Part shown: positions 57,551 to 64,000 of the stretch, piece by piece
How the letters are laid out: every line of letters begins with the position of its first letter
Position numbering within the stretch: position 1 is the stretch's first letter
NCBI GenBank assembly: GCA_963921425.1
Contig: OY992832.1
Coordinates: 22,914,835 to 22,978,834, forward strand
Length of the DNA: 64,000 bases
Direction of reading: 5' to 3'
Source: Dryas octopetala
Lineage: Eukaryota > Streptophyta > Magnoliopsida > Rosales > Rosaceae
Notes under the pieces: model-generated
Databases searched by the model: none
The model's input: only the letters and a program-made list of their open reading frames with translations
Told to the model about the DNA's origin: nothing
Program-made: the position numbers and the translations under genes

Positions 57551-59855
57551 ATGGGATTCACTATTAACGTTCTTCTTTCATACTTTTCATTAATCGTTGT
57601 ATGGTTTTTATTAATTTTCTTAGTTCAATCAATACCAAATGAGAGTTCTACATACATAGTTCATATGGACAAGTCTCTCATGCCCAAAGTATTTATTGGC
57701 CACAATAGTTGGTACTCTTCTATTGTTGATTCCCTCAAGTTTGCAAATCCTAACTCAATTGATGGTCATGAATCCTCCCCATCACTTATATACACATATG
57801 ATTATACCATACATGGTTTTACTGCTATTTTAACCATGTTTGAAGTCACTATTTTGAAGAAGTCCTTAGGGTTCATCTCTGCTTCTAGAGGTAATAGGGC
57901 TGTTAAGCTTCAGACCACTTACAGCCCAGAGTTTCTCTCTCTCGATCCCTCCTTTGGCATATGGCCAAACTCAAAATATGGGGATGATGTCATAATTGGA
58001 GTCATAGATAGTGGTATATGGCCAGAAAGTTTGAGTTTTAACGACGATGGTATGACCGCCAATATTTCAAGCAAATGGAGAGGAGAGTGTGAAGAAGGAG
58101 AAAAGTTCAACTCCTCAATGTGTAACTTAAAACTCATAGGAGTCAAATATTTTAATAAAGGTTTGATAAAAGAAAAGAATCTTAGGAGGGTGAGCATGAA
58201 TTCTGCTAGGGATAATCTTGGGCATGGGACATTTGTTTCCTCTATTGTTGCAGGGAATAATGTAAGCGGAGTGTCTTATTTTGGGTATGCGAATGGAACA
58301 GCCAAAGGTATTGCACCACATGCTCGGCTAGCCATTTACAAGGTCGTGTGGGAAGAAGGAACTGCTGAAGCAGATGTTCTTGCTGGAATAGAGAGTGCCA
58401 TTGCTGATGGTGTAGATGTCATCAACATCTCCATTGTTGTGGAAAATTCTGCACTTCTAGATGACCCTGTATCAATAGGTTCATTTGCTGCAATGAAGAA
58501 TGGTATAGTAGTTTCATGTGCAGCTGGAAATTTTGGCCCAGCTGCATCTACTGTGCTAAATGGGTATCCGTGGGTCATAACTGTAACAGCAGGCACTACT
58601 GATCGTTTGCTTGGAGGATATTTGATTCTTGGAAATGGAATAAAAATTATCGGACGGTCAGTATTTATTGGGACTGGGAGTACTAGTGGTAATTCCGGGT
58701 AATTCCTCATTACTAAATGTACCAATAGTGTACAATAGGTACGTGTCACCATGCAATGATTCAGTTACTTTGACAGTTTTTGCAATTGACCATGTTGTTG
58801 TTTGTGATCCTGGGTATAATATCCAAGAGCAAACCAAAGAAATAATCTCTTCGAATGTTTTAGGAGCTATATTGATTTCTGATAGTGATGAAGAACTCAT
58901 TTCTTACCCTTACATTATCATTTCAACAAAGGATGCAATGCATTTGATTAGTTACTTAGAAACTGTTGATAATCCTTTGGTTAGCATGACTTTCCATGAA
59001 ACAGTTACAAAGGCAAATACTCTTGCACCAATTGTCCCTTATTATGCATCGCGAGGTCCTTCACATGGTTATGCAGGCATTGTCAAACCAGATGTAATGG
59101 CACCTGGATCACAAGTTTTAGGTGCTTGGAGCCGAAATACACCTACAGCCTATGTCTGGCCAAATTTGCCTGCCTACAATGACTACAGCATAAAATCAGG
59201 CACATCTGTAGCGAGTCCCCACGTTGCCGGTTTGGCTGCACTTCTAAAAAGTGCACACCCAGAATGGAGTCCTGCTGCTATCAGATCCGCCATTATAACC
59301 ACTGCGAATCCATTCGATAATAGTCAAGGTCCAATAAGAGATGGTGGCAACAATCTTCAACTTGCTTCACCTCTAGCCATGGGATCAGGTATGATTAGTC
59401 CCAATCGAGCCCTTGATCCAGGTTTGATTTATGATATTGGTGCACAAGATTACATAAATTTATTATGTGCATATTTGTCTTGGGAACAAATCTTGGTCAT
59501 AGATAAATCAGGACATTATAATTGTACAACCCCATCAAACAATCTGAACTATCCATCATTTCTTGCATTATATAGAGAAAACAGAAACCTTACTAAGAAG
59601 TTTGAAAGAACAGTAACCAATGTTGGAATAGGCACGACGACTTACAATGTAGTGGTTAAGACACCACCAAATTCTACTGTTGTTGTCTCGCCTGATACCT
59701 TGATCTTTGAAAGAGCAAATGAGAAGAAGTCATTCACTGTCACTATAAACTATAAAGGAAATGACAATAAACAAGTTTCATATGGAGAACTAGTTTGGGT
59801 TGAACAAAATAGACAACACAAGGTTCGTAGTCCTATTGTTGTATCGCCTATATAA
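57551..59855 (+). pseudogene. Subtilase (SBT1-like) pseudogene 2, single frameshift
   Basis: From the ATG at 57551: a signal peptide (GFTINVLLSYFSLIVVWFLL), an I9 propeptide (STYIVHMDKSLMPKVF to FTAILTMFEV), and a subtilisin catalytic domain with Asp box VIIGVIDSGIWPES (~residue 155), His box GHGTFVSSIVAGN (~223) and Asn box CAAGNFGPAAST. At about 58668 the frame is disrupted by 28 extra bases relative to pseudogene 1, giving a stop at 58700-58702. The other frame continues from the PA-like region to Ser box GTSVASPHVAGLAALLK and a fibronectin-III-like C-terminus (KFERTVTNVGIGTTTY), ending at 59855. Without the insertion a normal plant subtilase of about 760 residues would be encoded. No intron is visible and 28 bp is too short for one. 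Confidence 0.88.
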
Positions 59856-60377
59856 TGTACTGAATATATATGTTGAATAAGAAGTCCTATGTATTATTAA
59901 GCTACTATCCCTTTTCCTTTTCCTTTTCTACACTTTTATAATTCTACATTGTATTTATTTCTTATAATTCCTATTACTGCCAAGCCTAACCTCAGTAAAA
60001 AAAATGCAAAATAAGAAACCTCCGATCTGGAGGCTGGTGGGATTACAGTGAAGAGAGAAAGAAAGAGAAAACTGGTTGTTGTTATGATTTTTTCAAGGTA
60101 AAAATAATTGGGTTCTTCTCAAACCACCCCTCTATTTTTCTCTCTCTACCGGTCGAACCAAAGATCCAGTAGTGAGGTTGTCATTAAAGAAACATTGCAA
60201 ACTCAGTTGAACTTAAACAGAAAAGTAAGGAGTCCAGTAGTGAGGTTACATTACGCAATGCTGCAAAAATGCTAGTCAATGAAAATTATACTGAGGCCTT
60301 CTAATTATATTATTCAAAAATATTTTTTTTTTTTAAATCTTAAGTTAGGAAGTCTTTTTTTCTTAAGTTTTTCATAT
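59856..60377. other. Gene-free flank of the second subtilase
   Basis: It contains the probable 3' untranslated part of the subtilase and AT-rich sequence. Nothing else is recognised. Confidence 0.5.
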
Positions 60378-60553
60378 GAATAATGTTTGGGTCCTCATGT
60401 TTGAAAATCAACATTGTCCTTATGGCCAATTAAATAAGCTCATGATGGGGTCCACCATCCTAACTCTCTTTTCTTTTTCATGGTAGAACGTACTCATTTA
60501 ATTGGTCATGAAGACAAGGTTGATCCTCAAACATGAAGACCCAAACATTGTTC
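60378..60553. mobile_element. Mutator-type MITE (176 bp)
   Basis: The left arm GAATAATGTTTGGGTCCTCA and right arm TGAAGACCCAAACATTGTTC are inverses with few mismatches, and the match extends about 60 bases inward. A perfect 9 bp duplication TTTTCATAT lies at 60369-60377 and 60554-60562. Confidence 0.88.
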
Positions 60554-60655
60554 TTTTCATATCGATATTCAAATTTCCTACTAAACATTATTAATATTAC
60601 TAATAACAAACAAAAGCTTAAGTATGAGATACAATATTCAAGAACAATAAAACCT

Positions 60656-61842
60656 CACTACTAGAAAATTGGGCATACGACACTGTTTAATAGCCACTGT
60701 TAATACATAGGGCACAGTTGAATAAAAATATATAGGTGTGTAATCTCATACAGGACACTGATTGACGGTGCCCAATAGATTTTCCACCACTGTATGTACC
60801 GTGCCTATTTAGAAATGCTATCAGGCTTTTTCTGTCGCCCCTAACATTCTGACATTCATTTCGAATAGAAAAATAAATTTATTCCCAGTTGGGTACTGAT
60901 TTGGAATTTTTTAATATTAAATTTTTAAAAAGAGTTGAAAATAAGTGTTCAAATACTAATCTAAAGATTGGGGGGGGGGGGGGGAAGGGAGGGGTTGATG
61001 CAGTTGATGCAAATGGGATTGGGCGGGCTGCTGGGGATTTTAATTTCAAATACTTTACCTCTCAGCCCACACCTATTATAACCTCTCTCAACCTCATACC
61101 CACCACTTGTGTACATCTTGCTGCAGATACCAGATCCTTCACCCAGGTACTACTCCAAGCTATTTCTTCGTCTTCTTCTTACCCCATATTTTTCTTCACT
61201 AACCAATTGTTAGCGCTTGCTAGATTACGCCTCGCATCATCGTTGCACCGGATCTCCTTGCACGACACCACTCGAAAGTCCACGATTTAGAGAACGTCGG
61301 TGACACCACCACACTACTATGGCTAGTTGGTGATTCTCCCGACACCTCCTTGGCTCACCACAACAACTACTTAATATGGAAATCTTCGATCTAGTGTTCT
61401 CACAAAATCTTGAGTCATGGTGATGCCAAAGTCCGGCGACTTTAAGTCACCGCTGAAAATGGGCAGAGGTGAGGGAAGTTCCTGCATATGGGGATTCTTG
61501 GGTATTTGTATTTTAAATAATATTAATTTTAATTAGATAATGATAGTTAAGAAAAAATAAAAAAGAATTGACCATGGCTAGCGCAATATTCAAGAAATTT
61601 GTGACTGCTTAAGACATACAATAGGGCAGTGCAAAAGCATGTGGGACCTACTCAAAATTGTGCCACGGCTGGACTATGCAGTGTTGAATAGCATAATTAG
61701 CATTAGAGACCCCTACAATGGCCATTTCCCATAAATATGTGGCCAAACAGTGGCCAAAGGCTATAGGCCATAGAGTACTGTGCTCTTTAATGCCTAAGGG
61801 CACTACCCTGGGCAGTGCTTTATGACCCCTTTTTTAGTAGTG
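60656..61842. mobile_element. Non-autonomous CACTA transposon (1187 bp)
   Basis: It starts CACTACTAGAAAATTGGGC and ends with the inverse of CACTACTAAAAAAGGGG. The 3 bp duplication CCT lies at 60653-60655 and 61843-61845. Subterminal regions repeat GGCACAGTTG, GGCAGTGC and CAGTGGCC motifs in both orientations. The interior has a run of 15 G and a sequence at 61010-61450 with higher GC content that may be captured host DNA; no intact gene was identified. Confidence 0.92.
60970..60984 (+). repeat. Poly-G tract (15 G)
   Basis: An uninterrupted run of 15 G, followed by GGGA and GGGG blocks, lies inside the CACTA element. It could form a G-quadruplex and may be prone to sequencing error. Confidence 0.95.
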
Positions 61843-61845
61843 CCT

Positions 61846-62728
61846 CATTTTAAACTTTGAAGTAATGGCTTTGCTAGTCTGCACTTGTCGTATAGTGAAC
61901 TAGCCCTTCCAGCAAAAAATCAGCTCGTAGGCCTGCTTCTTTTAGTTTTAGATGAGAAATATTACAGAGAATGAGAGAAAATGAAAAAAAGGGCAGATCA
62001 CAATGCACAAATGAAACAAATGTGAGATGTCCCCCAAAACAATTCATGAAGCAATTTTTGTTGGCCTGATCATTCGTGAAGTAATTAATTCATCTATTCA
62101 TGCTTTATCTCATGCCTAAGGGAATAAAAAAAAAAATCAAAAGTCCCACTAACAAATAATGAAGAATCTCACACCTAAACATTAAACAAGAAAGTGGAAA
62201 GCTTCTTTCTGAATTCTGAAACCTAATTGGCTAATTATAAATATTTAAATATATATTTTTTAATAGTGTGTCAAATACTTCTAATATGAGGCCTCCCTCA
62301 ACATGAGGCCCTAAGCACAGGCCTTGCTCGCCTTATGCTTGAGCCGACACTTGTTTTGTATTGGTTAGTGATAATTAGTTATGGCATATGCGTTTTGAGC
62401 ATTAAAACTTTAACAGTTTGAATTTTCTCATGGAAAAATTTGGTCTCTGGATTGCTTCCAATTCATGTATGTGAGACTTGTGTTCTTAGTAAAATAAAAG
62501 AAAACACAGTGGTAACAAAATATGTTGAAAATTAGAGTGGGAACAAAACTAAAGTGATTAGAATTGACCAGTGCCAAGAATATATATATTGTTTTTGTTG
62601 AATTTTTGGAGAAGAATGGTATTAAACATCAATTGACAGCCAAGTACATGCTTGAAATTAAAAAAAGAGATAACTAAACTTAGATCCTTTAAAAAAACAG
62701 TTTTTAGATGAAGACCGAAGGTGTTTTA
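61846..62728. other. Gene-free AT-rich region
   Basis: Nothing assignable is seen on either strand. Confidence 0.5.
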
Positions 62729-62895
62729 AAATTTATAAGAAAATCATTTTAATTTATAATAATTTATAAGAAAATCCTTTTAATTCATAATAAAGTTCTT
62801 TTAATTTATAAGAAAATCATTTTAATTCATAATAAAGTTCTTCCCCGATTTGAAGGGTATTTCCCCCTATTTGAAGGGTATTTCCCCTCCTAGGG
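62729..62895 (+). repeat. Two adjacent short tandem repeats
   Basis: AATTTATAAGAAAATCATTT and AATTCATAATAAAGTTCTT units alternate to about 62840. Then CGATTTGAAGGGTATTTCCC is repeated with small changes as CTATTTGAAGGGTATTTCCC. Confidence 0.85.
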
Positions 62896-62921
62896 TGTAG
62901 AGTGGGCGTTATAGAGGCTGC

Positions 62922-62984
62922 ATGTTAGGTTTTAACTCCGAGATTTTGGGCTCCGCCCAAAATCTTGTAGTTAAAACCTAACAT
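62922..62984. repeat. Two-stem perfect hairpin
   Basis: The outer stem ATGTTAGGTTTTAACT pairs with AGTTAAAACCTAACAT (62922-62937 with 62969-62984). The inner stem GATTTTGGGC pairs with GCCCAAAATC (62942-62951 with 62955-62964) around a 3-base loop. No frame, T-run or element boundary nearby explains it. Confidence 0.9.
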
Positions 62985-63629
62985 AAAGCCATTAAAGAAG
63001 AAAAATAAAATGACATAATTAAAAACCCTAAATCAATACCGGTCTTAGTCTAAGAAAGACTTATAAAATAGACTGGATTCTAAGTCTCCCTTAAAAAAAT
63101 AATAATAATGCCTAATTTTAAACCCCCAAGTAACAGTAAAAATTTGCATCCGCCCCCCACTTATAGGAACTCTCCCAAAAACCCCTAGCACTTGCATTTC
63201 CTTTTTTACCCCTGCTATTGGCCCATGCAGCAGCTGCACAAGCCTACTACCTCTGCTCTTGAGCTCACGCTGAGCAGCTTGCAACCTTACATTAGTTTTC
63301 TTATTATTTTTTAATTTTTAACACCCATGCTGCCTGCTATCTTAAGTAAAAAAATAGCTTTTGGCTTCCAAATTGAACTTGAGACCACTAGAGGGATTTA
63401 ATAGTCACTGTACCAACTAGACAATGGAGGTTTGCGTGATAATAAAGGTAATTAATGATAGGGTGATATTTATAAACATTTTAACATATTTGAAATCTTT
63501 CTTATTTCAATGTTTAATTTTATAAATTAAGTCTAATTATTTTTTTTATTGCTAATTTAGTGTAATTTTTTTAAATTTTAATTTAGAGTAATTTTTTTTT
63601 ATTGAAAATTTAGTGTAACTGTTTTTTAT
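62985..63629. other. Gene-free stretch
   Basis: AT-rich sequence. A short minus-strand frame (63045-63284) has no recognisable features. Nothing is assigned. Confidence 0.45.
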
Positions 63630-64000
63630 TTTTCAATGATCGATTTTCAATTTTAATGATTGATTTTCAGTTTCAGTGACCAATTCAGTTTCAGTGATCA
63701 ATTCAGTTTCAGTGATTGTTTTTTTAGTTTCAGTTATCGATTTTCAGTTTCAGTTATCGATTTAGTTTCAGTAATTGTTCAGTTTCAGTAATCGATTCAG
63801 TTTCAGTTATCGATTTTTAGTTTTGGTGACCAATTCAGTTTCAGTGATCGATTCAGTTTTAGTAATCGATTCAGTTTCAGTTATTGATTTTCAATGATCA
63901 ATTTCCAGTTTCAGTGACTGATTCAGTTTCAATGATCGATTCAGTTTCAATGATCGTTTTTTCAGTTTCAGTTATCGATTTTCAATTCAGTTATCGATTT
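63630..64000 (+). repeat. ~18 bp minisatellite running off the window end
   Basis: The unit CAGTTTCAGTGATCGATT and variants (CAGTTTCAGTTATCGATT, CAGTTTTAGTAATCGATT) repeats about 20 times, irregularly, to the last base. The true length is unknown. Confidence 0.92.

Noticed and set aside
58668..58700. A very short intron explaining the subtilase 2 frameshift
   Set aside because: The surplus is 28 bases and lacks GT-AG borders at frame-restoring positions; plant introns are much longer.
62922..62984. Helitron 3' end
   Set aside because: The hairpin is not followed within about 10-12 bases by CTAG/CTRR and T, so the Helitron rule is not met.
1..64000. CRISPR arrays, bacterial operons, rRNA or tRNA genes
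   Set aside because: The window is plant nuclear DNA; the minisatellites have no spacer structure, and no cloverleaf or rRNA sequence was recognised. The only tRNA-related signal is the Copia primer site.

Overview
The window is nuclear DNA of a flowering plant, most likely a eudicot. It is AT-rich and has few genes, with intron-split plant genes, a plant type I MADS-box gene, a GH3 beta-glucosidase with nine coding exons, plant subtilases, and a dense load of plant transposons (CACTA, Mutator-like and PIF-like elements, fold-back MITEs, an L1-type LINE and a Ty1/Copia element primed by initiator tRNA-Met). I cannot name the species from sequence alone.

Layout. 1-8.1 kb is a nest of elements: a ~1.15 kb copy of the MADS promoter without its gene, fold-back MITEs, a Mutator-type MITE inside one of them, a 4.06 kb CACTA element inside another, and a separate Mutator-type MITE. 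8.1-13.3 kb is gene-free and holds dispersed duplications. 13.3-15.5 kb carries the M-gamma-like MADS gene and its upstream region. 16.96-18.38 kb is a 1.4 kb non-autonomous Mutator-like element. 18.5-22.5 kb is the GH3 gene on the minus strand, well preserved except for one extra base at the start of exon 6. 25.2-28.7 kb is a dead LINE. 31.7-35.1 kb and 57.6-59.9 kb are two related subtilase genes in the same orientation, each broken in a different way. Between them lie fold-back MITEs, one nearly perfect 402 bp palindrome, an F-box remnant, a PIF-like MITE, and an 8.7 kb Copia element (45156-53898) with an intact pol frame and LTRs of very different length. The last 4 kb holds a Mutator-type MITE, a second CACTA element, a two-stem hairpin and an 18 bp minisatellite that runs off the window.

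How it fits together. The genes form no operon or pathway; this is a gene-poor plant region shaped by transposition. The MADS gene is the only complete, undamaged host frame. The GH3 gene would be functional without one homopolymer base. The subtilase pair looks like a dispersed or tandem duplication now decaying. The most notable non-genic signal is a family of fold-back elements sharing one core (a GATCATCCTTGCAAAAAAT box and an AATCGGAAATCATTT box). At least ten full or partial copies were seen, many next to (TA)n tracts, and a related sequence forms the tandem array inside the first CACTA element. Exact target-site duplications could be read for seven elements.
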